A stretch of 64,000 nt of DNA from JABCYV01 sp035512155 (GTDB lineage Bacteria; Acidobacteriota; Terriglobia; Terriglobales; Acidobacteriaceae). The notes under the pieces are model-generated. The model saw nothing but the letters and a program-made list of their open reading frames with translations. It did no database searches and was not told where the DNA came from. Where the stretch lies: positions 1 through 64,000 of the forward strand of contig DATKEN010000014.1 of NCBI GenBank assembly GCA_035512155.1. The letters are read 5' to 3'. This document shows positions 63,838 to 64,000 of the stretch, piece after piece (within the stretch, counting starts at the first letter, position 1; every line of letters starts with the position of its first letter). The translations under genes and the position numbers were made by a program.

Positions 63838-64000
63838 GCCGCCATCGGAGCAAGACTTCGAGCTCATGAGCGAACGCCAAACGCACTTATACATAACGAC
63901 TTATGCGTGTTTGTGCATTTCAACGTGCCGGTTTTTTTCATTGATTGCATCCAAACTTTTCATTCATTCATCCAAAAAGCGTATTGACAGTCCCATGCGG
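63838..64000. other. AT-rich tail with possible promoter of a gene outside the window
   Basis: No gene seen. It contains the palindrome GCTCATGAGC at 63862-63871 and a TTGACA hexamer near the end (about 63984), which could be the -35 box of a plus-strand gene beyond the window. The -10 would lie at or past the edge. Confidence 0.3.

Noticed and set aside
1..64000. CRISPR arrays, tRNA, rRNA, insertion sequences
   Set aside because: I looked for regularly spaced repeats, cloverleaf-like runs, ribosomal sequence and transposase ORFs and saw none; the only tandem repeats are the short ones at 6942 and 7596.

Overview
The window looks like a piece of an Acidobacteriota chromosome, probably of the Terriglobia/Korobacter type. 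No rRNA or other direct marker is present, so this rests on gene content. The indicators are a VWFA-related protein of the family named after Acidobacteria (61729-63837), an Oar-like TonB-dependent receptor with a carboxypeptidase-regulatory-like N-terminus (58356-61718), many FtsX/MacB-type permeases, two-Cys/SH3/SIMPL-type secreted proteins and moderately high GC. The outer-membrane receptors, porin, TolC and lipoprotein show a diderm cell. I see no tRNA, rRNA, transposase, phage gene or CRISPR array.

Region by region. 0-13.5 kb: housekeeping and envelope genes. These are a SIMPL protein, a glycine-zipper secreted protein, a divergent HD-GYP response regulator and large hybrid histidine kinase, an ArsR regulator divergent from a sulfite-oxidase-like molybdenum enzyme, a SPOR protein, a stomatin/NfeD pair, a KimA-like permease and a secreted barrel protein. 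13.5-20.7 kb: type II NADH dehydrogenase, a multi-membrane protein, two overlapping secreted coiled-coil/SH3 genes, and a molybdenum group (ModA, stand-alone Mop/TOBE protein, periplasmic Moco-domain-like protein, HTH-TOBE regulator) without modBC.

20.8-34 kb is the most accessory-looking part. A putative barrel protein is followed by a small secreted ORF, an LVIVD-repeat protein, two tandem paralogous secreted proteins and a complete RND efflux operon (MFP, permease, TolC). Facing it is a minus-strand operon of porin, beta-propeller lipoprotein and a second LVIVD-repeat paralog. The LVIVD pair therefore brackets the efflux operon in opposite orientation, and the RND permease appears to lack two of the AcrB proton-relay residues.

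34-45 kb: a FadR-type regulator, a small secreted protein, two tandem ABC permeases without an ATPase, then a long co-oriented minus-strand run of lactate oxidase/dehydrogenase, lactate permease, succinate dehydrogenase C-A-B and a TPR-like protein. Together these could feed electrons from lactate and succinate to quinone, alongside NDH-2.

45-64 kb: a clan GH-A glycosidase with a discoidin-like region, an operon of DUF4331 protein, TPR protein and TonB-dependent receptor, a four-gene ABC/esterase operon, and a receptor-VWFA pair reading to the end of the window. Start codons were moved from the longest reading frame wherever a Shine-Dalgarno sequence, signal peptide or neighbouring gene argued for it.
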